From: Chloroflexota bacterium
GTDB taxonomy: Bacteria; Chloroflexota; Anaerolineae; UBA4142
DNA: 35,347 bases
Reading direction: 5' to 3'
Assembly (NCBI GenBank): GCA_016215025.1
Contig: JACRMI010000083.1
Span: 1-35,347, forward strand
A model generated the notes under the pieces. It saw nothing but the letters and a program-made list of their open reading frames with translations, was not told the origin of the DNA and searched no databases. Shown one piece after another: positions 8,897 to 15,924 of the stretch (positions are counted from its first letter, which is position 1; every line of letters starts with the position of its first letter). The translations under genes were made by a program, and so were the position numbers.

Positions 8897-10087
8897 TCAC
8901 TGCAAGTTTTTCAGATACTCGCGCATCATCAATGCCGCCGTCGCGCCTTCGCCTGCCGCACTCGCCGCCTGCTTGGTCGAACCCGCACGCACATCGCCCG
9001 CCGCAAAGACGCCTGGCAGCGTCGTCATCAATGTTTCGTTCGTGATGACGAATCCCATTTTGTCGCGCTCGATTTCAGCAGGCAGCAAACTTGCATTCGG
9101 CGCAAGCCCGATGAAGACAAACACGCCATCGGGATAGCTGACCTCTCGCTTGCCCGTTGTACGATTCTCGACGACGACGCCCGCAAGTTTGCGATTCTTG
9201 ACTCGGAATTCCTTGATCGCATGATTCGTCACCACGCGCATATCCGAACGCGCGGCGACATGCTCTTGAAGAATTTTGCTCGCCTTCACCTCAGGTGTGT
9301 TGCCAACGATCGTTACCTGCTTTGCGAACTTGGTTAGAAATAATCCTTCTTCGAATGCCGAGTTGCCACTGCCGACGACGAGCACTTCTTTGCCTTTGTA
9401 GAACGCACCATCGCAGGTCGCGCAAAAGTGAACGTTGATGCCGATGAGTTCGTTTTCCCCAGGTACTTCCAACTTGCGATACTTGGAACCTGTTGCGACA
9501 AGAACGGTCCGCGCGGCATAACTCGTCCCGTCGCTTGTGGTGACGCAGGCGTAGCGACCATCCTTGAAAATGTTTTTCACTGCTTGCGCTTGGAGGATTT
9601 CGACGCCGAAGCGCCGTGCCTGATTGCCGAGTCGTCGCGCAAATTCTGCGCCACTAATGCCTTCGTCGAACCCAGGAAAGTTATCCATGGTTTGCGTGAT
9701 GCCGACTTGCCCACCAATCGCAGATTTCTCGATGACGAGTGTATCGACTCCTTCGCGCGCGGTGTAGATCGCAGCGGTCAAGCCCGTGGGTCCACCGCCG
9801 ACAATGGTGATATCGTAGAACCTGCGTTGAGCGTGTTGTTGCAAACCCAGCTTCTCCGCCAGTTGCGCGTTCGACGGTTCGACCAAGATACTCCCATCGG
9901 GAAAAATAATCGTCGGGATGCTCCGCATGCCGTGATTCACTTCTTCGACGTACGTCATCGCTTCACTATCCTGCTCGATGTCCACCCAGCGATACTGAAC
10001 CCGATGTTCGCCAAAGAATTGTTTTGCGCGCGTGCAGTCGGGACACCATGTCGCGCCGTAAACCATAATTAGGTCGTCGTTGTTCAT
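8897..10087 (-). CDS. Glutaredoxin-thioredoxin reductase fusion
   Basis: 396 residues. Residues 1 to about 80 form a glutaredoxin-like domain with the redox motif WCPDC (ATWCPDCTRA) and the cis-proline region RSIPTIIF. The rest is a low-molecular-weight thioredoxin reductase: FAD loop GGGPTGLTAA, NADPH loop GSGNSAFE, redox-active CATC (HFCATCDGAF) and the FAD-binding end GVFAAGDVR. The enzyme should pass electrons from NADPH through flavin and CATC to the fused glutaredoxin. The start is ATG at 10087 with GAGG upstream; a longer frame to 10285 would overlap the divergent sigma gene. It faces a sigma/peroxiredoxin operon across 106 bp, and it could reduce that peroxiredoxin-like protein. Confidence 0.92.
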   Translation of the reverse strand: MNNDDLIMVYGATWCPDCTRAKQFFGEHRVQYRWVDIEQDSEAMTYVEEVNHGMRSIPTIIFPDGSILVEPSNAQLAEKLGLQQHAQRRFYDITIVGGGPTGLTAAIYTAREGVDTLVIEKSAIGGQVGITQTMDNFPGFDEGISGAEFARRLGNQARRFGVEILQAQAVKNIFKDGRYACVTTSDGTSYAARTVLVATGSKYRKLEVPGENELIGINVHFCATCDGAFYKGKEVLVVGSGNSAFEEGLFLTKFAKQVTIVGNTPEVKASKILQEHVAARSDMRVVTNHAIKEFRVKNRKLAGVVVENRTTGKREVSYPDGVFVFIGLAPNASLLPAEIERDKMGFVITNETLMTTLPGVFAAGDVRAGSTKQAASAAGEGATAALMMREYLKNLQ

Positions 10088-10157
10088 TTCAAATTCCTCG
10101 TTGTTAGTCTTTGCTCGTTCTACGTTACAGACAACCCGAAACGAGTTTTTCTTACCT

Positions 10158-10185
10158 TTGCGTCGTTCGACTTTCGTGATAGAAT
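10158..10185 (+). promoter_or_regulatory. Candidate promoter of the sigma operon
   Basis: TTGCGT (10158-10163), a 16-nt spacer and TAGAAT (10180-10185) preceded by TG (extended -10). The predicted start of transcription, near 10192, is only about two bases before the ATG at 10194, so the mRNA may be almost leaderless. Confidence 0.45.
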
Positions 10186-10193
10186 GGCGCGCA

Positions 10194-10826
10194 ATGAACA
10201 CACGCACCAATGCCGAATGGCTCACCGATCTGCGCGCAGATGAAAACATCCGCGACGCTGCGCTGATCGATTTGCGCGCTGCCATCGTAACAAGTTTGCC
10301 CTACGCGCTCTCAAACTGGCTCGCGGCGAGCGATCCGCAGTTCGATGCGCTCGCCGAAGACGTGACCCAGGAAACAATTCTCAAAGTGCTCAAGCATCTC
10401 GATTCGTTTCAAGGACTCAGTCAATTCACGACTTGGGTGCAGAAAATTGCCGTGCGCGTTGCGCTCACGGAACTGCGCCGTCGCCGTTGGAAAGATGTCT
10501 CGCTTAATTCCATGATGACGGAAGAAGGCGAAGAACAAATGCCTGTGGCGCAATCGAACACCGCACCCGACCCAGCCCGCGCCGCAGAGCAATCGGAAAT
10601 GATGCAGATGCTTGGGCGAATGATCGCCGAGGAACTGACGGAGAAACAACGAACGGGGATGATCGCCGTGCGCGTGAACGGAATGCCGATTGATGAAGTC
10701 GCACGGCAGATGGGAATGGAACGGAATGCGCTCTACAAACTCTTGCACGACGCGCGGCTGAAACTGAAAAAACGGATGGAACGCGAGGGGCTAACGCCTG
10801 AAGAAGTTTTAGCGACGTTTGGCTAA
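10194..10826 (+). CDS. ECF-type RNA polymerase sigma factor
   Basis: 210 residues. A sigma-2 region (FDALAEDVTQETILKVLKHL, then FTTWVQKIAVRVALTELRRRR) handles core binding and -10 recognition. A sigma-4 region (LTEKQRTGMIAVRVNGMPIDEVARQMGM, then ALYKLLHDARLKLKKRM) has the helix-turn-helix for -35 recognition. The start chosen is ATG at 10194; the frame stays open upstream to 10080 but would overlap the divergent gene, and no Shine-Dalgarno precedes 10194, consistent with a short or absent leader. A zinc-binding anti-sigma-like protein and a probable selenoprotein peroxiredoxin follow, so an oxidative or thiol-stress regulon is the likely job. Confidence 0.9.
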   Translation: MNTRTNAEWLTDLRADENIRDAALIDLRAAIVTSLPYALSNWLAASDPQFDALAEDVTQETILKVLKHLDSFQGLSQFTTWVQKIAVRVALTELRRRRWKDVSLNSMMTEEGEEQMPVAQSNTAPDPARAAEQSEMMQMLGRMIAEELTEKQRTGMIAVRVNGMPIDEVARQMGMERNALYKLLHDARLKLKKRMEREGLTPEEVLATFG

Positions 10827-10875
10827 AAGTAAGAAAGACGCGGGACGACGCGTCTATTCATAGAAAGCACAAGAA

Positions 10876-11118
10876 ATGCAAATTCCAATCGATAAACTCA
10901 AAACGATGGTTCGCGGCGTAGCGCGAACACAGGAAAAAGAATACTCGTGCGACGATGTGTATCAATTGCTCGACGAATTCACTGAAGCGGTCGCGCAAGG
11001 CAAAGATGTGGCGAAACTGATGCCGCTTGTGCAACAACATTTGGAAATGTGTCCCGATTGCCGCGAAGAATTTGAAGCGTTGTTGCGCGTCGTGCGCGCA
11101 GCTCAACCAGGAGCATAA
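10876..11118 (+). CDS. Zinc-finger anti-sigma-like protein
   Basis: 80 residues. The motif HLEMCPDC (H-x3-C-x2-C) near residues 55-62 is the metal site of ZAS-type anti-sigma factors; the zinc or redox state of such sites controls sigma release. It lacks a transmembrane segment, so it would act in the cytoplasm like RsrA-type soluble anti-sigmas. It lies 49 bp after the sigma gene, and its stop overlaps the next start by one base (TAATG). Direct control of the upstream sigma factor is inferred from gene order. Confidence 0.78.
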   Translation: MQIPIDKLKTMVRGVARTQEKEYSCDDVYQLLDEFTEAVAQGKDVAKLMPLVQQHLEMCPDCREEFEALLRVVRAAQPGA

Positions 11119-11642
11119 TGGAAACCACCCCCGCTAGGCATCCGCGCGAACAAGACGCGCCGCAAGTGGGCGCAAGCGCACCCTTGTTTACTCTTCCCGA
11201 TGAAAAAGGTCAACCCCACGCGTTGGCGGAAGCGTTGCGCGCGGGCAAACCCGTCGTGCTCTTCTTTATGCGCGGCGAATGGTGAACGTGGTGCAATCAC
11301 CAACTCGTGCAGTTGGTCGAACATGCCCAAGAGTTACAACAACGTGCGACCGTCTGGGTCATCAATCCGCAGGACGAAATTAGCACGGGACGATTCAAAG
11401 AAAAACGTGCCGCGCCGTTTACGTTCCTCGCCGACGAGAATCTGGAGGTCATCAATCTCTACGGCATCTATCACACGCAACATGAAGAGCATGGACCCAT
11501 TCCATATCCTGTGACGTTCATCATCAAACCCGATGGCACCGTCGCGTGGCGCTTCCTGGGTCTCAAGCCGCGTGACCGCCCGAAGGTTGAAGATGTGATT
11601 CGGGCTCTAGAATTGCAGACCCGTCAGGTTTCCGAGACCTGA
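11118..11642 (+). CDS. Peroxiredoxin-like selenoprotein, Sec at in-frame TGA (codon 56)
   Basis: Read through the TGA at 11283-11285, this is a continuous 174-residue thioredoxin-fold protein of the AhpC/TSA/redoxin type. It opens with GASAPLFTLPDEKGQ, then VVLFFMRGEW-(TGA)-TWCNHQL, later INPQDEI, and near the end PYPVTFIIKPDGTVAWRF with its cis-proline region. In the family the corresponding motif is RG-x-W-C-x-x-C, so the TGA replaces exactly the first redox cysteine, giving a U-x-x-C motif. A SECIS-like hairpin follows at 11299-11317. The start ATG at 11118 overlaps the previous stop and has AGGAG upstream. Reading only standard codons would split it into a 55-residue stub and a headless C-terminal ORF. 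A nonsense mutation (TGC to TGA) is the alternative; selA/selB/selC/selD are not in view. Confidence 0.75.
11283..11317 (+). promoter_or_regulatory. UGA codon plus candidate bacterial SECIS hairpin
   Basis: TGA at 11283-11285 is followed after 13 nt by a perfect 7-bp stem, ACCAACT (11299-11305) with AGTTGGT (11311-11317), closing a five-base loop CGTGC. The loop begins 20 nt after the TGA and has a G at its second position. This fits the known bacterial SECIS pattern: an apical loop roughly 16-37 nt from UGA with an early G. Confidence 0.6.
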
Positions 11643-11649
11643 CGGGTCT
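11617..11649. repeat. 13-bp-stem palindrome at convergent gene ends
   Basis: AGACCCGTCAGGT (11617-11629) and its exact complement (11637-11649) flank TTCCGAG. The palindrome overlaps the stop codon of the peroxiredoxin gene. There is no T-run on either strand, so it looks more like a dispersed REP-type palindrome than a canonical terminator. It could still separate the convergent units. A relative is at 33461-33499. Confidence 0.7.
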
Positions 11650-11680
11650 GGCTCCGTCTCCATCGCCGGTGAATTCGGCA

Positions 11681-12061
11681 TTACGAAATGTCGAGGTCGT
11701 GTTTCATTTGCTCAAATTGCTCTTTGGTGATTTCCCCTTTAGCGTAGCGCTGTTTGAGAATTTCGAGAAATGATGTATTTGGGTGTCCGCTGTTCCCTGT
11801 GCCACGCGCAAGTGACTGGACTAACCACACTACTCCGCCGATGATGAGCACCCAAAACACGATCATCCAAATTCCACCCATAAACGGAAAGCCGAATCCG
11901 CCAAAGCCGCGCATCATCCCAGGTCCCATCATGCCCCAGCCATAGCCGCCTCCATAACCAAATGGGACGAGCAGACTGGAAACCAGGCCGACGATGACAA
12001 GGACTGCAACTCCGATCACGATTACCCATGCAAGTTTACTCACCGAGGTGACCTTGGTCAT
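11681..12061 (-). CDS. Two-TM membrane protein with C-terminal SHOCT domain
   Basis: 126 residues. A first membrane helix (LAWVIVIGVAVLVIVGLVSS) is followed by a glycine/methionine loop (WGMMGPGMMRGFGG), a second helix (IWMIVFWVLIIGGVVWLV) and a terminal SHOCT motif (LEILKQRYAKGEITKEQFEQM). SHOCT segments are short helical modules often found at protein ends, with proposed oligomerisation roles. It is last in the PepSY-SHOCT-SHOCT unit. The Met-rich loop matches those in the sensor kinase and PepSY-like protein, suggesting copper or silver contact outside the membrane (inference). Confidence 0.85.
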   Translation of the reverse strand: MTKVTSVSKLAWVIVIGVAVLVIVGLVSSLLVPFGYGGGYGWGMMGPGMMRGFGGFGFPFMGGIWMIVFWVLIIGGVVWLVQSLARGTGNSGHPNTSFLEILKQRYAKGEITKEQFEQMKHDLDIS

Positions 12062-12079
12062 AACCTGATTCTCCTTCCG

Positions 12080-12289
12080 CTAGTGGTGTGTGTGTTCAAC
12101 CGAACCTGAATCGGTCACACCCAAGACGCGTTGCATTTCCTCGAATTGCTCGCGATTGATCTCGCCGAGTGCGTAGCGGCGTTTGAGAATGTCCAGCAAT
12201 GATTCGCTAGCCGGCGTGTTTGTGGGCATTGCGTGCGCGTCGTGTTCAGAGTGATCCATCCCGTGCATCATCATACACATCATGCACAT
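12080..12289 (-). CDS. Small Met/His/Cys-rich SHOCT protein
   Basis: 69 residues. The N-terminus MCMMCMMMHGMDHSEHDAH is extremely rich in Cys, Met and His, typical of soft-metal (Cu/Ag) ligands. The C-terminal half is a SHOCT helix pair (LLDILKRRYALGEINREQF), and the protein ends with a HTHH tail. There is no signal peptide or membrane helix, so it is probably a cytosolic metal-binding protein. GGAGG lies 6 nt before the ATG. It is 10 bp after the PepSY gene and 18 bp before the next SHOCT gene. A metal-buffer role is inferred. Confidence 0.8.
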   Translation of the reverse strand: MCMMCMMMHGMDHSEHDAHAMPTNTPASESLLDILKRRYALGEINREQFEEMQRVLGVTDSGSVEHTHH

Positions 12290-12299
12290 TTCTACCCTC

Positions 12300-13091
12300 C
12301 TATTGATCCAGTTGCTTCGCGGCGACGAAATTGCCGTGCCACGTGTGATACCACACCGCGCCGGTGTAGCCGTTCACGCTGAGCATGCCGTAGGTCTTGC
12401 CGTTTTGCAGCACGTCGAAATTGTAATAACCGTAGAACGTATCGCCCTTATCCTCGACGGTGGTGTTTGGCAGATAGGTTTTGAGATATTGCGCGGCATT
12501 GTCATGCGCAAGCGTCACGGACATCTGGGCGCTGGGGGCATTGAACCAGAATCCGCCGTGCATCCAACTCATTGGCGAATACTTGGTATTCCACATCATG
12601 CTGGGACCGTACTCGGGAGAGATTGCGCCCGTGTACTTGTCCATCAGGAATTGGAACGCGTTCGTGCCGGTGCTCTTTTCTTTCACGACGCCGTAAAAGT
12701 TGGCGGTGTACTCTTCGATTTCGGCGAGAACCAGGTCGCTGTTGTTCAACGCGGCGACGTACTGCTTGGCGCTATTGAAGGCTTGGTCGAGCGAGATCGG
12801 CGTGGCGTTGGGAGCATAACCGTAGCCGTAATCATAATTGCCCCAGCCACCCATCATACCTGGTCCCATACCCCGACCGCGATAGCCGTACGGAACAGTG
12901 GCCATGTAACCTTGAGCCGGCCCATAGCCGCCCATCATCCCACCAGGACCCCAATAACCCCAGGGATTGGTGTAGGGAGCTGGTGGTGTGGGTGTCGGAC
13001 CTTGCGCCGACGCGATGGTAGCAAAGCCCGCCGTCATCACGAATGCCACTAGCACCGCAATTCCTAACGTCCATCTGAGCTTGTTGTTCAT
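12300..13091 (-). CDS. Secreted Gly/Tyr/Met-rich protein with PepSY-like repeats
   Basis: 263 residues. Residues 1 to about 30 form a signal peptide ending at ASAQG. A Gly/Met/Tyr-rich stretch follows (GPGGMMGGYG, RGMGPGMMGGW). Two alpha-beta segments with PepSY-like character come next: one around PISLDQAFNSAKQYVAAL to FQFLMDKYTGAI, the other from MSVTLAHDNAAQYLK to GMLSVNGYTGAVWYHTWHG. PEYGPSMMWNTKY between them is characteristic of these exported proteins. It should lie outside the membrane. GGGAGG lies 6 nt before the ATG. It is the first gene of a unit with its own copy of the TGAAG operator, so it is probably the main target of the adjacent two-component system. Confidence 0.82.
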   Translation of the reverse strand: MNNKLRWTLGIAVLVAFVMTAGFATIASAQGPTPTPPAPYTNPWGYWGPGGMMGGYGPAQGYMATVPYGYRGRGMGPGMMGGWGNYDYGYGYAPNATPISLDQAFNSAKQYVAALNNSDLVLAEIEEYTANFYGVVKEKSTGTNAFQFLMDKYTGAISPEYGPSMMWNTKYSPMSWMHGGFWFNAPSAQMSVTLAHDNAAQYLKTYLPNTTVEDKGDTFYGYYNFDVLQNGKTYGMLSVNGYTGAVWYHTWHGNFVAAKQLDQ

Positions 13092-13142
13092 GTTGAACCT
13101 CCCACATAATATTCGAGATGATTTTTTCTAACTTTCACCCGA

Positions 13143-13197
13143 ATAGTAGCAGGCAAGTATGAAGGGTTGGTGAAGAGGCGGTGTTGAGTCTGTGAAG
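13143..13197 (-). promoter_or_regulatory. Response-regulator box and -10 before the PepSY operon
   Basis: On the plus strand TGAAG occurs at 13160, 13171 and 13193 (0, +11, +33); the gene-sense strand reads CTTCA. Eleven nt beyond the last CTTCA lies a -10-like TACTAT (minus strand, 13148-13143). The same spacing occurs at 15362-15416. The box sits where a -35 would be, as in OmpR-type activation. Confidence 0.72.
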
Positions 13198-13214
13198 GAT
13201 TTGATGTCGGGAAA

Positions 13215-14660
13215 TCAGCTATGCTGGAGAGGAAGCATGAACGCGAACGTCGATCCTACACCTAGCGTACTTTGCGCCCATATCTGTCCACCGTGCGCCT
13301 CGACGATCTGCTTCGAGATGGTCAGACCCAACCCAGAGCCATCCGTCGAGAATGTGCGCGAGTGGTTGGCGCGATAAAAGCGGTCGAACACATGCGGCAG
13401 TTCCTCTGGCACAATACCTACCCCGGTGTCGCGTATGCTGATCACAACCGTCTTATCGCGGACTTCGGCGCTGATCGTGATGGTGCCGCCGGTTGAAGTA
13501 TAGCGCATCGCGTTGGTCAGTAGATTGAAAAGCACCTGGGTGATTCGCTGTTCGTCAGCATCAAGCGAAGGCAATATTTCGATTTGATTGCAGCTAAGTG
13601 TAATGCCCTTCTCGCGTGCTTGCCCTTCTAAACTCTTGCAGACCTCAGCGATCACCATTTTCAAATCGATGGGTTGCCGCTCTAATTTCAGTTGACCCGC
13701 TTCTGCCAAAGCAAGGTCACGCAAATCGGCGACCAGACGATTCAGTACCATCGTTTGCCGATGAACGGTGGCGACGTTTTCAGAAGTCAAATCAAACACA
13801 CCATCCAACAGCCCTTCGAGATTACCCTGAATGATGGTGAGCGGTGTGCGCAGTTCGTGCGCGATGTCGGCGAGCATATTACGTCGTTGCGTGTCTGCTT
13901 GCGTCAGACTCTCTGCCATCCGATTGAACGCGCGCGCCAAGCGCCCGATTTCATCTTCCGAATGGACTTTTACTTGCTGTTTCAATTTGCCACTTGCAAT
14001 TGCTTCGCTCGCTTGAGTCAGCGCGCGCAGCGGTGAAGTGATCTGCCATAACAGCAGCGAACCGAACACTAATGCCAACAATCCAACGGTCAGTGAAGTC
14101 ACCAGGATGGACCAATTCACCGAATTCAAAAAATCCTCATCGGCTGGATTCAAGACCGGTTCGATCATCGAGCCAACCAACACGGTGCCGATAATTCGAT
14201 TATCGATGGTAATAGGAATGCCGTTCTGAAGATGCGTGAGGGGATGCTGCTCACCTGTACTGACCTTGCCGGTGTCCGCGACGACGCGCCCAGAGCCGTC
14301 GAACACAACCACGCGATTATCCGTCGGTCCAACAGTGCGTGCCGCTTGAAACCACTCGCGCCAGTTGCCCATCATACCCGAGCCCATCATTCCATCCATC
14401 ATCGAGCCAGGTGAAGGATTCGTCCCGGGCTGCGGTGTGGTCGAGAGAAATGTTGTCACGCCTTCCCAGTTTTGGTTTTGCGAGTAGTAACGCGCGAGCA
14501 GCGGTGCGAGCGCTTGCGCCTGCGCGACGTCATTGGAGAGTACGCGACGACTGAAATTTGTCGCGGCGGAAAATCGGAGCGAGATGACCATCACCAAGAC
14601 GCCCACGACGATGATGCCAAGAAAAACAGTCAGCAACCGAATCCACAAACTGTGTCGCAT
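13215..14660 (-). CDS. Sensor histidine kinase with Met-rich sensor loop
   Basis: 481 residues. A transmembrane helix (about 8-28), an extracytoplasmic domain and a second helix (NWSILVTSLTVGLLALVFGSL) are followed by HAMP, the phosphoacceptor H-box ADIAHELRTPL, an N-box LFNLLTNAMRYT, and G-boxes DTGVGIVPEELPHVF and GSGLGLTI. The sensor domain carries SMMDGMMGSGMMG at about 86-98, like the Met motifs of the downstream secreted and SHOCT proteins; a Cu(I) or Ag(I) signal is inferred. The start chosen is ATG at 14660, one base after the regulator stop (TGAGATG), rather than the upstream in-frame start inside the regulator gene. Confidence 0.93.
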   Translation of the reverse strand: MRHSLWIRLLTVFLGIIVVGVLVMVISLRFSAATNFSRRVLSNDVAQAQALAPLLARYYSQNQNWEGVTTFLSTTPQPGTNPSPGSMMDGMMGSGMMGNWREWFQAARTVGPTDNRVVVFDGSGRVVADTGKVSTGEQHPLTHLQNGIPITIDNRIIGTVLVGSMIEPVLNPADEDFLNSVNWSILVTSLTVGLLALVFGSLLLWQITSPLRALTQASEAIASGKLKQQVKVHSEDEIGRLARAFNRMAESLTQADTQRRNMLADIAHELRTPLTIIQGNLEGLLDGVFDLTSENVATVHRQTMVLNRLVADLRDLALAEAGQLKLERQPIDLKMVIAEVCKSLEGQAREKGITLSCNQIEILPSLDADEQRITQVLFNLLTNAMRYTSTGGTITISAEVRDKTVVISIRDTGVGIVPEELPHVFDRFYRANHSRTFSTDGSGLGLTISKQIVEAHGGQIWAQSTLGVGSTFAFMLPLQHS

Positions 14661-14661
14661 C

Positions 14662-15351
14662 TCACGCCTCAGCTTCACAAAAGCGATAGCCCACACCCCT
14701 TACCGTCTCAATGAAGTGAGAATCTTCGCAATCGTCGCACAGTTTCTTTCTCAAATTTTTGATGTGAGTATCGATCGTCCGTTCGTATGCCTCGTAAGCG
14801 ATTCCCTCCACTTGTTCAAGCAGTTGTTGACGCGTGAAGACCTGCCCGGGATGTTCGACCAGCACCGCAAGCAAATTAAATTCCATCGTCGTCAAGTCTA
14901 AGGGCTTGCTATTGATAGTTGCGGTGTGTCGCAGCAAATCTACGCTAACGTTCGAGGCAGAAATCACTTCCGCACGATGAGGCATTCCCTCAGCGCGGCG
15001 AAGGATGGTGCGCACGCGGGCGACGATCTCACGCGGACTAAACGGTTTCAACACATAATCATCCGCGCCTAATTCCAAGCCAATCAATCGGTCTTGCTCT
15101 TCAATTCGCGCGGTGAGCATGATGATCGGAACATCGGAGTCGCGCCGCAAAGTGCGACACACATCCAAGCCGTCCATGCCTGGCAGATTCAGATCGAGGA
15201 TAACAAGGTGGGGACGCTCGTGACGGAAAACGGCAAGCGCTTCGTGTCCCTCTCTAGCGGTCACAACGACAAAACCGGCGCGCTCCAAGTAGGCGCGCAC
15301 CACCTTGATGATTTCCAGTTCATCGTCGACGACGAGAATTTTTTTCGCCAT
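14662..15351 (-). CDS. OmpR-family response regulator
   Basis: 229 residues. The receiver domain has acidic pair DDE near residue 10, phospho-acceptor Asp in LVILDLNLPGMDG, Thr in MLTAR and Lys in VLKPFSPREI. The C-terminal winged helix contains TTMEFNLLAVLVEHPGQVFTR and ends with RTIDTHIKNLRKKL and VRGVGYRF, typical of OmpR/PhoB DNA-binding domains. It is the first gene of the regulator-kinase pair and lies just downstream of the TGAAG box at 15362-15416, implying autoregulation. The same box before the PepSY operon defines its likely target. Confidence 0.95.
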   Translation of the reverse strand: MAKKILVVDDELEIIKVVRAYLERAGFVVVTAREGHEALAVFRHERPHLVILDLNLPGMDGLDVCRTLRRDSDVPIIMLTARIEEQDRLIGLELGADDYVLKPFSPREIVARVRTILRRAEGMPHRAEVISASNVSVDLLRHTATINSKPLDLTTMEFNLLAVLVEHPGQVFTRQQLLEQVEGIAYEAYERTIDTHIKNLRKKLCDDCEDSHFIETVRGVGYRFCEAEA

Positions 15352-15361
15352 AACTGATCCC

Positions 15362-15416
15362 AGTCTAGTTATGCTATGTGAAGGGAGTGTGAAGAGGCAA
15401 TAGGGATTGTGTGAAG
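15362..15416 (-). promoter_or_regulatory. Response-regulator box and -10 before the regulator gene
   Basis: TGAAG on the plus strand at 15379, 15390 and 15412 (0, +11, +33), with a -10-like TAGACT (minus strand, 15367-15362) 11 nt beyond. Architecture and parts of the sequence (GAAGAGGC, GTGAAGGAT) match the box at 13143-13197. Confidence 0.72.
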
Positions 15417-15419
15417 GAT

Positions 15420-15902
15420 CTACCCTGACTTTGCGTTTTGGGCAAACGTGCCGCGCTCCACCGGTCCGAGCGCCTTGAGCAAATCCTCGGTACGCAAAAT
15501 CACAGTCGCAAAGCGTTCTCCAGAGCCGATGGAAATCTCCTCTTGCAAAAGAACGCTTTGGTCGATCAAAATGCGCAGGGGCGCCGGTAAACCAAATGGA
15601 GAAACGGCTCCCACAGGATAGCCGGTGACCGAAAGAACTTCTTGCTCACTCGCCATCGTCAGACGGGATTGACCCAGATAGTTGCGTAGCGCCGGCCAGG
15701 AAACCTGAAGTGTCCCGGCGATGAGCACCATCGCAAAGTTGTTTTGCGCCAGGCGAAAGACAATACTCCGAACGACCTGCTCGGTTTTTTGACCGCGCTC
15801 GCGCGCCGCTTGTTCCACGGAATGTACGGGACCCGCGTGACGAAATAACCGGTGAGGAATGTTTAGACTGGCGAGTGCGCGGGTAACGGGTGTTGAGTCC
15901 AA
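15420..15902 (-). CDS. YbaK/EbsC-type aminoacyl-tRNA deacylase
   Basis: 160 residues of the YbaK/ProX editing fold, which hydrolyses mischarged tRNAs such as Cys-tRNA(Pro). Family features are the N-terminal half VTRALASLNIPHRLFRHAGPVHSV, the conserved lysine region GQKTEQVVRSIVF, and GYPVGAVSPFGLP followed by ILIDQSVL. The apparent start is TTG at 15902, with AGAGGG about 9 nt before. It is the last gene of the sulfur cluster, 22 bp after the SQR-like gene. Its link to sulfur trafficking may lie in clearing Cys-mischarged tRNA, but that is inference. Confidence 0.88.
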   Translation of the reverse strand: MDSTPVTRALASLNIPHRLFRHAGPVHSVEQAARERGQKTEQVVRSIVFRLAQNNFAMVLIAGTLQVSWPALRNYLGQSRLTMASEQEVLSVTGYPVGAVSPFGLPAPLRILIDQSVLLQEEISIGSGERFATVILRTEDLLKALGPVERGTFAQNAKSG

Positions 15903-15924
15903 GGTTTGTTTCCCTCTGCGAGAA

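Noticed and set aside
11200..11514. 104-codon plus-strand frame over the peroxiredoxin
   Set aside because: It is out of frame with the redoxin motifs; the redoxin frame with TGA as Sec explains the region better.
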